Shown here: piece by piece, positions 1-7,800 of the stretch
Layout: the number at the start of each line of letters is the position of its first letter
Numbering within the stretch: position 1 is the stretch's first letter
Source: Paenibacillaceae bacterium
GTDB lineage: Bacteria; Bacillota; Bacilli; Paenibacillales; Paenibacillaceae
Length of the DNA: 64,000 nucleotides
NCBI GenBank assembly: GCA_004134985.1
Contig: REGQ01000004.1
Span: 186,001-250,000, forward strand
Direction of reading: 5' to 3'
Made by a program: the position numbers and the translations under genes
The notes under the pieces: model-generated
Seen by the model: only the letters and a program-made list of their open reading frames with translations
What the model was told of the DNA's origin: nothing
Databases searched by the model: none

Positions 1-960
1 CCGTCCTTTGTCATCGGGCTGGTTGGCAGCGCCGGATTATTCGTACTTTCCAGTTCAGCTCTGGAGCAGGGACTTGCGCTGGGCGCGACGATTGCGTCGC
101 CGACGTTGGCGCTTATCTGGGTGACCAAGCGGATTCGCCTTCACACCGACGGCGACCGCCGCACAATTGGTGGGCAATGGGATGCGCCACCGGAACGCAG
201 CAAAGGCTGGCAAGGTGTTATTGACATGTTCGGCCTAAGCGGCTCAGGGCTGTTCGGCGGACGATGGGTATTCCCGGGAATGAGCGCAGGACGACGACTG
301 GTGATGGCTGTGGTGCTTTATGTGCTGACAGCAATTCTGACACTTGTCTCTGTTCCGCTGATGGTTGGTCTGTTGAACAACATTACGTACAGTCTTGTTA
401 TTCAGCAGTTCCGCGGGGTAGCTTTACTGCATCTGGCTCCGATTGCACTGACTGCTGTTTATCTGTTCATCTATACGGGTAATTCGGTAAAAGAGAATCT
501 GCGCAAACTGCTCAGCTTGCAAATTACGCTGTTCTGGGTCATCGCAGCAGCGGTGCTGGGCGTCGCTGGCATGTACTATCTGTCGCGGACAGGCAATGCA
601 GGATCAGTATCCGCCATTGAAATGATCTTCCGCAATCTGTTGGAAACGACAATTGGCGTAAGACCGCGCTTCAAGGAATTCCTGTTCGCACATCCTTTGT
701 TCCTGCTTGGTATCTTCCTGTCGCTGCGCTATCGGGCAGCATGGATTCTAATCATCGTTGCTTCCATTGGACAGTTGTCTTTGGTTGATACTTTTGCACA
801 TATTCATACGCCGCTCTATATCTCATCTCTGCGTGTTGTACTGGGGCTTGTCCTTGGCGCAATTATTGGCGTGGTGCTTATCGGAGTATGGCAGTTGGCG
901 GAAGGAGTTTGGCGCAAATGGGCGGTGCAGCGAGGCAAGAACAACAAAGCTACCGTGTAG
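1..960 (+). CDS. DUF5693-type multipass membrane protein, 5' end outside window
   Basis: The reading frame is open from the first base and stops at 960, so the true start lies upstream; a TTG at 106 is only an internal codon. The visible 319 residues contain at least five hydrophobic segments, for example VLYVLTAILTLVSVPLMVGL, a stretch near HLAPIALTAVYLFIY, and a C-terminal one ending in VVLIGVWQL. The product is therefore an integral membrane protein. Proteins of this type (DUF5693) commonly sit directly upstream of csaB in Paenibacillus. Here the two genes overlap by 43 bases, so they are translated from one message. A role in polymer pyruvylation or S-layer anchoring is inferred from the neighbour only; no catalytic motif is visible. 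Confidence 0.75.
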   Translation, partial: PSFVIGLVGSAGLFVLSSSALEQGLALGATIASPTLALIWVTKRIRLHTDGDRRTIGGQWDAPPERSKGWQGVIDMFGLSGSGLFGGRWVFPGMSAGRRLVMAVVLYVLTAILTLVSVPLMVGLLNNITYSLVIQQFRGVALLHLAPIALTAVYLFIYTGNSVKENLRKLLSLQITLFWVIAAAVLGVAGMYYLSRTGNAGSVSAIEMIFRNLLETTIGVRPRFKEFLFAHPLFLLGIFLSLRYRAAWILIIVASIGQLSLVDTFAHIHTPLYISSLRVVLGLVLGAIIGVVLIGVWQLAEGVWRKWAVQRGKNNKATV

Positions 961-2219
961 CCATCTCCGGCTACTACGGAGTGCGCAACAGCGGCGATGA
1001 AGCGGTGTTGAAATCGATCCTGCTCGCTCTGGAGACGGAAGCGAAGGCGCAGGGCGTACAGATCGAGCCGATTGTACTGTCGCAAGATCCTGCGTGGACG
1101 ACGAAAATGTACGGTGTACAAGCTGTTCATCGGATGCGCCCTGCCGAATTGATCAAGGCCCTGCGCGGCTGCGACGGGCTGATCAGCGGCGGGGGCAGCC
1201 TGCTGCAGGACGCGACGGGAACGAAGACAATTCCCTATTACACGGGCGTCATCAAGCTGGCGCAATGGCTTGGCAAGCCGACGTTCGTGTATGCCCAGGG
1301 AATCGGTCCGGTGAACCGTCGCTGGATGGACCCGATGATCCGCAGCGCGATTCGCAAGAGCGCGTACGTATCCGTGCGGGACCCCGAATCCGCCGCGCTG
1401 CTCGGACGGATCGGCGTCCCGACTGAACGGATCGAGGTTGTACCCGATCCGGTGATGGGACTGCCGCTGCCGCGAGGCGCGGCAGCGGCAGCGAAGCGGG
1501 CCGGCGCATCCGCCGATGAGGCGGGGCGCGTGCCCGTGGTGGGCGTGTCCTTGCGGAATTGGCGCAAGGACAGTGCCGATCTCGAGCGCGCGGCGGCCGC
1601 GCTCGCAGCTCTGGCCCGAAGCCGCGCGGTGCGGCTTCGGTTCCTGGATTTTCATACGCCCGACGATACGGAGGCGTCGGCGTATGTTATGCGTCGGCTC
1701 GCCGCGCTGGGCGACGGCGGGCATGGCAGCAATGCGCCTGCTGGTGCAGGCGGGCATGGCCCCTCTGATGCGCGCGAGCAAGCTGGCGCGTCGGTGGCGG
1801 CCGCGCAGTGGCAGCAGCTTGGGGCGCAGCAGCAAGCGGGCTTGCACCCAGGCAGCACGGCGGAGCGCGCCGAGCCTGGCGAAGATCCGCAGCTGATGCT
1901 GCAGGAAGTGAGCCGCTGCGATATGCTGCTCGGCATGCGGCTGCATGCGCTTATCTACGCGGCGAATGTGGAAGTGCCGATGCTGGGCTTGTCCTATGAC
2001 CCGAAGATCGATCAGTTTCTTGGGCAGCTTGGGCTTCTGCCTGTCGGAACGACGGAGTACTTGGACGAGCAGTCGTTTGTGAAGGCAGCCAGCAGTTTGT
2101 TGGACGAACCGGATCAGTGGCGGGACAGACATCGGATACTGATCGCAGATTTAAAACAGCGGGCGCAGCTTCCGGCGAAACAAATCATCGGGCTGCTTCG
2201 TCAAAAGAGAAAGGGGTGA
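918..2219 (+). CDS. csaB: CsaB, polysaccharide pyruvyl transferase
   Basis: CsaB adds pyruvate ketals to the secondary cell wall polymer, creating the ligand for SLH domains; it acts on the cytoplasmic side before export. Family signs are the N-terminal VAISGYYGVRNSGDEAVL, the glycine-rich SGGGSLLQDATG, VYAQGIGPV, SVRDPESAALLG and the C-terminal GMRLHALIYAANVEVP followed by SYDPKIDQFLGQLG. I chose ATG 918 because GGAAGGAG (900-907) sits 10 bases upstream; an in-frame ATG at 888 has no comparable site. At 433 residues it is longer than the roughly 360-400 usual for the family, owing to a Gly/Ala/Gln-rich insertion at about residues 265-320. It overlaps the upstream gene and is followed 9 bases later by the tagA-like gene. 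Four SLH proteins in this window are its expected beneficiaries. Confidence 0.93.
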   Translation: MGGAARQEQQSYRVAISGYYGVRNSGDEAVLKSILLALETEAKAQGVQIEPIVLSQDPAWTTKMYGVQAVHRMRPAELIKALRGCDGLISGGGSLLQDATGTKTIPYYTGVIKLAQWLGKPTFVYAQGIGPVNRRWMDPMIRSAIRKSAYVSVRDPESAALLGRIGVPTERIEVVPDPVMGLPLPRGAAAAAKRAGASADEAGRVPVVGVSLRNWRKDSADLERAAAALAALARSRAVRLRFLDFHTPDDTEASAYVMRRLAALGDGGHGSNAPAGAGGHGPSDAREQAGASVAAAQWQQLGAQQQAGLHPGSTAERAEPGEDPQLMLQEVSRCDMLLGMRLHALIYAANVEVPMLGLSYDPKIDQFLGQLGLLPVGTTEYLDEQSFVKAASSLLDEPDQWRDRHRILIADLKQRAQLPAKQIIGLLRQKRKG

Positions 2220-2228
2220 CAAGGTACG

Positions 2229-3038
2229 ATGAGCGCAAATTCAGCATTGGCTGACAAAGTTCACGACTGGACGACAGCGGACGGCAAAGTTCCTGTGGTG
2301 CCCATCTTCGGACTTTCTTTCTCTCGGCTGGACATGAAGCAGACTGTAAGCTATTTAAGTGACAATATTCAGGCGGGCCGCGTCATGCAGATTGTGACAG
2401 GCAATCCGATTATGGTTATGTACGCACTGGAGAATCCGACATTCTTCACAGCGCTCGACAAGGCCGAATTGATCGTGCCGGACGGGACGGGTGTCGTCTG
2501 GGCAGCGAATTATGTCGGAACGCCTGTGGCGGAGCGGGTGGCAGGCTTTGACCTGCTGCACGAGCTGATGGAGGAAGGCGAGCGTCATCGCTGGACGGCT
2601 TATCTGCTCGGCTCGACCCAGGAAGTCATTGAAGAGGCGGCAGCCCGGCTGCGCCAGCGTTACCCGCTGGTTCGCATTGTGGGCTTCAGGAACGGTTTCT
2701 TCACAGAAGATGAGGATGAAGCGGTCATCGCGGAAATTCGCCGAGCGAAGCCGGACATGCTGTTTGTCGCCCGCGCGGTGGACAATCAGGAGACATGGAT
2801 TGCCAAGCACAAGGAAGCGCTGGGCGTTCCGCTAATGATGGGGGTCGGCGGCAGTTTTGACTCCATTTCGGGCAAGACAAAACGGGCGCCGGTACTTTTT
2901 CAAAAGCTCAGATTGGAATGGTTTTATCGCTTGCTAAGGGAGCCGACACGCTACCGTAGAATGCTTGCTCTCCCGAAATTCGCAGCGAAAGTGGTTCGCG
3001 AGAAAGAAAACGTTACGAAACGACCTTCTATCTCGTGA
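2229..3038 (+). CDS. tagA: WecG/TagA/CpsF-family glycosyltransferase
   Basis: Members of this family transfer N-acetylmannosamine (or a related sugar) to lipid-linked GlcNAc, the second step of wall polymer synthesis, at the inner membrane face. Visible signatures are VTGNPIMVMYALENP, the TagA-type block VPDGTGVVWAANYVG followed by RVAGFDLLHEL, the Rossmann-like AYLLGSTQEVIEEAAARL, and MMGVGGSFDSISGKTKRAP before a basic C-terminus. The length (269) suits TagA (about 250). The usual G-x-P-x-Q-E segment reads ARAVDNQETWI here, keeping Q-E-x-W-I but losing Gly and Pro. ATG 2229 has AAAGGGGTGA 8 bases upstream, overlapping the end of csaB. The order csaB-tagA-tagO supports a role in making the SLH-binding polymer. 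The exact sugar is not deducible from sequence. Confidence 0.9.
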   Translation: MSANSALADKVHDWTTADGKVPVVPIFGLSFSRLDMKQTVSYLSDNIQAGRVMQIVTGNPIMVMYALENPTFFTALDKAELIVPDGTGVVWAANYVGTPVAERVAGFDLLHELMEEGERHRWTAYLLGSTQEVIEEAAARLRQRYPLVRIVGFRNGFFTEDEDEAVIAEIRRAKPDMLFVARAVDNQETWIAKHKEALGVPLMMGVGGSFDSISGKTKRAPVLFQKLRLEWFYRLLREPTRYRRMLALPKFAAKVVREKENVTKRPSIS

Positions 3039-3101
3039 AATTTTCCCGAATTTGCTGAAAATCGCCGAAAAACGAAGATGGAGTTTTTAGCCCGATCGGA
3101 G

Positions 3102-3107
3102 TATAAT
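3102..3107 (+). promoter_or_regulatory. possible -10 box ahead of the tagO-like gene
   Basis: TATAAT lies 34 bases before the ATG at 3141, in the 100-base gap after the tagA-like gene. No good -35 hexamer lies 16-18 bases upstream, so this is only a candidate for independent transcription. Confidence 0.3.
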
Positions 3108-3140
3108 TCTATCCGGTAGATGCAGAAAGGGAGTTGGAAC

Positions 3141-4277
3141 ATGTCTGAGAGTGTATATTATATACTCGGCTTTGCAATAGCACTTATATTGGCGCTTGCC
3201 TTAACACCGCTAGTGAAACGGTTTGCGTTCCGCGTGGGCGCAATTGACAAGCCGAACCATCGAAAAGTTCATACGAGAATAATGCCCCGTTTGGGCGGTC
3301 TGGCGATTTATGTTGCTTTTGCCGGAGGATTGCTGGTCTTGCTGCCATTCGCTCCGGAAGGCATGCTGAATAGCTATGATATTAACCTGATTCGCGCCAT
3401 GCTGACAGGCGGTACAATTATCGTACTGGTCGGCGCGCTCGATGACCGGTTTGAATTGTCAGCGAAAGTGAAGCTGCTCGGTCAGCTTATCGCTGCAGCA
3501 ATTGTCGTTTTTGGCTTCGGCGTAAAAATTAGTCTGGTAAATATTCCGTTTGGGGATGCGATGCAGCCGATTGCGGATTGGATCAGTATCCCACTTACAA
3601 TTCTCTGGATCGTCGGCGTAACGAATGCGATCAACCTGATCGATGGATTGGATGGACTGGCGGCTGGTGTGTCCGGTATCGCCATAGGTACCATTCTGAT
3701 TATGGCCGTCATCATGGGATTTGAGCCGATTATTTTGCTTAGCGTCCTGCTGCTCGGGGGGATTGGCGGATTTCTGGTTTATAATTTCCACCCTGCCAAA
3801 ATATTTATGGGCGACTCGGGAGCGTTGTTTCTCGGCTTCAGCCTGGCAACCCTCTCGATGCTTGCGTTCAAGCAGGTCACAATTGTATCGTTCGTAACAC
3901 CGCTCCTCATTATCGGCGTGCCGCTGTCGGACACATTCTTCGCGATTGTGCGCCGCTGGATCAATAAGAAGCCGATCTTCGAAGCGGATAAGGGACATCT
4001 GCATCATTGTTTGCGGGATATGGGCTTCAGTCATCAACGGACGGTGCTGATCATTTACGGCGTTGCGGCATTTTTCGGAATGTGTGCGATTATCCAGACG
4101 GTGGTGGTACGCTCTGATGCGGCGAACTGGATTACCTTCGCAGTCATTTGTCTTATGATGTTCTGCTTGCAGATCGGTGCGGAATTGATCGGAATCGTGG
4201 ACAAAACCAAACGGCCGGTCATCAATTTCATTCAACGCAAGCTGCTTAAGCCGGGCGCGGAGACGCGTTCCAAATAA
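3141..4277 (+). CDS. tagO: Undecaprenyl-phosphate sugar-1-phosphate transferase (TagO/WecA family)
   Basis: This polytopic enzyme attaches a sugar phosphate, normally GlcNAc-1-P, to undecaprenyl phosphate, the first membrane step of wall teichoic acid or secondary wall polymer synthesis. The family motifs appear in order: DKPNHRKVHTRIMPRLGG near residues 36-53, the paired aspartates GALDDRFELSAKVKLLGQ, NAINLIDGLDGLAAGVSG, NFHPAKIFMGDSGALFLGF and the cytoplasmic KGHLHHCLRDMGFSHQ. The last normally reads H-L-H-H-R; Cys replaces Arg here. About ten hydrophobic segments are visible. ATG 3141 (MSESVYYILGF) has AAAGGGAG seven bases upstream; an in-frame ATG at 3120 precedes that site and is unlikely. 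A hairpin terminator follows, ending the wall-polymer cluster. Confidence 0.93.
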   Translation: MSESVYYILGFAIALILALALTPLVKRFAFRVGAIDKPNHRKVHTRIMPRLGGLAIYVAFAGGLLVLLPFAPEGMLNSYDINLIRAMLTGGTIIVLVGALDDRFELSAKVKLLGQLIAAAIVVFGFGVKISLVNIPFGDAMQPIADWISIPLTILWIVGVTNAINLIDGLDGLAAGVSGIAIGTILIMAVIMGFEPIILLSVLLLGGIGGFLVYNFHPAKIFMGDSGALFLGFSLATLSMLAFKQVTIVSFVTPLLIIGVPLSDTFFAIVRRWINKKPIFEADKGHLHHCLRDMGFSHQRTVLIIYGVAAFFGMCAIIQTVVVRSDAANWITFAVICLMMFCLQIGAELIGIVDKTKRPVINFIQRKLLKPGAETRSK

Positions 4278-4296
4278 ACAACCTTTAATGATTAGT

Positions 4297-4342
4297 AAAG
4301 AGCTGTACGCATGCTTCATCGCTGCGGAACGGCTCTTTTTTT
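4297..4342 (+). terminator. Rho-independent terminator after tagO-like gene
   Basis: AAAGAGCtGT pairs with ACgGCTCTTT across a loop of about 22 bases and runs into seven T residues. The position, just after the stop at 4277, fits the end of the csaB-tagA-tagO unit. Confidence 0.7.
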
Positions 4343-4445
4343 GCTCAAAACCAACATCAGATCTCGATGGGAGGTTGGAAACACCCTGCGAACCCGCAAC
4401 AGCACACCCGAGCCTCGTTAAGCAGCTAATTTTTGGTTTTGGGCC
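4343..4445. repeat. Dispersed intergenic repeat, copy A (internally deleted)
   Basis: This stretch shares sequence with the repeats near 50.6-50.8 kb and 57.9-58.2 kb. It contains GGAGGTTGGAAA fused directly to CACCCTGCGAACCCGC, whereas the other copies have about 110 bases between those two blocks. The fusion point is the short repeat TTGGAAA, as expected of a deletion between direct repeats. It begins with an inverted copy of the element end (AACCAACATCAGATCTCGA) and ends with the same unit in direct orientation (GAGCCTCGT...TTTTGGTTTTGGGC). No coding capacity. Confidence 0.6.
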
Positions 4446-4479
4446 ATATTTCTTACAACAATAAAAATCTTTCATAGAA

Positions 4480-4605
4480 ATGTTGTAAAAAGTACAACAA
4501 TTTCGCCTGATTATTGCTATTTCTTAAAAAATGTTGTATAAAATGCAACAATTTCAGCGAAATGACAGATTATGCGCTGAATTGTTGCAGAAAATACAAC
4601 AATTT
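4480..4605. repeat. Three evenly spaced imperfect palindromes (TGTTGTA-N-TACAACA type)
   Basis: Three units, TGTTGTaaaaagtACAACA (about 4481), TGTTGTataaaatGCAACA (4532) and TTGTTGCagaaaaTACAACAA (4582), begin 51 and 50 bases apart and are each followed by AATTT. Each forms a 6-8 bp stem. A fourth half-site, TTACAACAAT, lies at 4453. The roughly 50-base period (about five helical turns) places them on one face of the DNA. They could be protein-binding sites or members of a repetitive palindrome family. Confidence 0.6.
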
Positions 4606-4618
4606 TAGGGGATCAACA

Positions 4619-4735
4619 GGGCTCAACCCAAAGAGTCGTTATCGCGTAGGAATTCTCATCGAGTGACGCCATAACCGTCATCGAATGACTTCGTAACCGT
4701 CAAGCGCAGATTTTGAGGTTGAGCCTCTTTTTTTT
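4619..4735 (+). terminator. Terminator-like GAGGTTGAGCCTC plus T-run
   Basis: GAGGTTGAGCCTC (4715-4727) is followed by eight T residues. Its core GGTTGAGCC is also complementary to GGGCTCAACCC at 4619-4629, about 90 bases upstream, so two alternative pairings are possible. It may terminate read-through or a short transcript coming from the palindrome region. Confidence 0.45.
4656..4699. repeat. 22-base direct repeat, two copies
   Basis: TCATCGAGTGACGCCATAACCG is immediately followed by TCATCGAATGACTTCGTAACCG and then TCA. The two differ at four positions. Function unknown; noncoding. Confidence 0.6.
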
Positions 4736-4778
4736 GTCTTTAAAAGCGTCAACTGTTTTGGTGAATTTCGCTATGGGC

Positions 4779-4806
4779 TAAATTATCCTTCGGTCAGGAC
4801 CGATAA
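4779..4806 (+). promoter_or_regulatory. Sigma-D-type promoter ahead of SLH protein gene
   Basis: TAAA (4779-4782), 16 bases, then ACCGATAA (4799-4806) matches the Bacillus sigma-D consensus TAAA-N14-16-GCCGATAT closely. It lies 55 bases before the GTG at 4861. The same arrangement, with a shared AGTACGACT just downstream, occurs before the other giant SLH gene at 19.9 kb, which makes chance less likely. Confidence 0.6.
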
Positions 4807-4860
4807 TAGAAGTACGACTATGTTAATTGGAAGAAAAGCTTTAAAGGAGGAGCAGTCTCT

Positions 4861-7800
4861 GTGAAAAAGTACCTTATCGTAATGCTGGCGTTTTGTCTGC
4901 TGATTGGCGGTGGAATTCCGCAACCGTCAGGGGTGTCCGCGGCGGCGGAGTTTTTTCAATTTCAAAATGAGCAGTATTCCGCCGGTTCAGCCCGTACCGT
5001 ATTGACCGACCGTGTCACATTGAACGGCACCATCAATAATGTTATCGGTTCATCGATCTCTTATACGGTGGATCAGATTACGCTGAAAGGAACGGAGGAA
5101 GAAGTCGTCAATTCCAATGAAAACCAGACGGCCAACATTCAGTTGAACGGCAACAACATCACTGTGCTCAATGTGCTGCTGTACCCTGGGCTTAACCGCC
5201 TGACGTTCAAAGGAACACAAGGGTTCTCGGAAGTGACGAGCGTCATTTATATTGAGTACCGCAATAGTCCGACCCTGTATGACCTGACTGCCAACATTGA
5301 CGGCCAGCAATTCATTATTCAAGAAACAGGAACGACAGTTGTCTATTCCAATAATTCACGTAACAAAGCCAGTTATGATATCAGTATTACAGGGAAGGCT
5401 CCTAATGCAGATAAAGTAACCGTAGTGGTCAACAATCGAAGTTATACTTATCCTGTCTCGTCAAGCAACAATTGGGCATTCGCGGCCTCTCCGCTTAATG
5501 TGAAGCAGGGAAAGAATTCGGTGACAATTAAAGTCCATAACAAAAGCCAACTTGTCGAAACAACACGTGAGATCGCCTTCTATAACGGTGAGGCGACTTT
5601 CTATGATTTGCAGTTGGTAGGTGTTCATACCGCTGGCACATCAACAGTTCCGTTGGAAAACAATCCGAATTTCTCAGTAGCACCTGGTACAAAATTGCTC
5701 GTCAAGGGAAAAGCGATTTTGCCGCTTAAGGTGACAACAGAGAATGGCGTTGTTCAGTTTGCGCCAAACTGGGACGACTTGGAGACAGGTTTGAAGCCCT
5801 CTGGAATAAAAATTAAATTTAACGATGGGGCATTTATGGACCCCAATACTGGGACAGTAAATCTGCTAGGATCTGCCCCAGGTCCTAATGATGCTTTTAT
5901 TACAGTAGAATTTGAGAAGGATGTAATATCATCTGTTGATGACACGAATAATGCAGATTATAATAAACAATTTTCACTGAGGCTTCAGGCAAACAATTAT
6001 ATGAAAACACCATCGCCAACCATTGAAAATTCAGGAATCTATACGTTCAAGCTGCGGAATGGTTCTCAACCTTATATTTATGAGGTCAATCACCTTCCTG
6101 GATATACCAGCACGACAGAATCAACGCAATTGGAAGCCATGACAGGAATTAAACTGGACGGGACAAACATTTCATCTTTGCCTATGGGAGTTGAATTACT
6201 GATCGGCAATCCAGGCACACACGAACTTGTGCCAGAAATTTCAAATGTGAAATTAGTGACAGGCATTGATGCAAAAGATACTGAATACAAAGTCGAAGTG
6301 ATCACCCCAGCCTCAGACTTGTTCGTTACCAAGACGGTTGACGGGGTTGAGCAACAGTTTCGCAGAGTCTTTCTAAAAGTGACAATGCTGCCAACATCAG
6401 GTTCCCAAACATTGACTTTTAAATTAAAGGACTTTGAAGGTACTCAGGATGCGAAGGTTAATCTGCTTTACGGACCTTACGTTAAATTTGAAAAATTATA
6501 TGATGCAATGCCGATTAAATATGATACGACGTTGACTCCTGATATTGGGAAAGATGTAATTATCGGGACTGAATTGGCCAATTTAAGAGGTGAATTGCTA
6601 AATGTAAGTACTCCGGCAGATATTCGTTACAGTAATGTTGACAGCAATAAGCTTCAATCTGTGTTTTTATATATTAACAATATAGAAGTCAAATTGAAGC
6701 CGCTTGATCCCGGTAATATAAATCATCCGAAATTTGAAGTGCTTGATCCTGCACAGGCATTCGATGCACTCTATAAGGGTGGAGAAAATACAATTAAATT
6801 TGTTTTTCGTACCAAAAATAACAATTATGAAAGCCAGATGAAACTTGTAATCCAGCCGACCAATCTGCCTGTTATTCCGGTGCCTGGGACAAGTGGGGTG
6901 TTCCCATATAGTATTAATTACAGCACTCCAATGCCGAATGATCCGAACTTTGTACTTCAGGGCGACGTCTATACGACCAAGGAAGCAAAGATGAACGTTT
7001 TTGGCACATTTGATTTTATCGACCTTGGGGTAAGCGCTCCTGAAGTAAGAGGCCGACTTGCTGATAGTGTTATGAATGAAGATGCCAGAAAGAAATTTAT
7101 GCTGCGCATTGTCACAGATGGTGCAAGTGATATTGTTTGGACACTAAACAACGGATTTTATATTGATGGGGAATTAATCGGTACCCCGGCATCACTGATA
7201 AATGGAATTACGGTTTATTATGATACCTCAAACCAGACTTTTTCTTTTCTGTTGCAGGATCAGAACATACCAGAGGACGGCAGTTCCAAGGTGTACAACT
7301 TCTTTGTGTACAACAGTGGGATTAACGGCCCGAAAGCGCAGCATCGTCTTGAAGTCGATCCTGTGAATATTCCTTATACGATCCTGGCGCCGAAGATGGA
7401 GAAGACGAATCTGAACCAGAACTTCGTCGAGGTGATCATTACTTCTCCTGGAGCGGAGAGCATCGTAGTCAACAAAATTGAGGCACGCAAAATTACGTAT
7501 CTGGATTATGGCAATCTTGTTGGCTCCAACCCGACGGAAATTACCGCCTTCAGTGCGGTCATCCCGAAGCTCAAAGAAAACAAGACGACCAAAATTGATT
7601 TTACCATTTCGCGCGGCACAGATAAGACAAATGGCAGCTTCAATGTCATCTACACCCCCGAGAATATCCCAGGGGCACAAATTATGGAGAAGATGAGTTC
7701 GTCGCACAAGTTGTTTGCCGGGGCATTCGAGCTGAAATTCCCGAGCGGCACGAACCTGATCCGCCGCGATTACAATGTGCCGGATAATTTGAAGGGACAA

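Noticed and set aside
816-2132. 438-codon open frame on the minus strand opposite csaB
   Set aside because: It is a GC-rich antisense shadow; its product has no domain logic, while the plus strand encodes clear CsaB motifs and a good ribosome site.
2768-2785. Frameshift in the TagA-like gene explaining the odd motif
   Set aside because: The frame is continuous, and conserved sequence resumes right after (QETWI, GVGGSFDSISGK); a compensated double frameshift is possible but not supported by the flanks.
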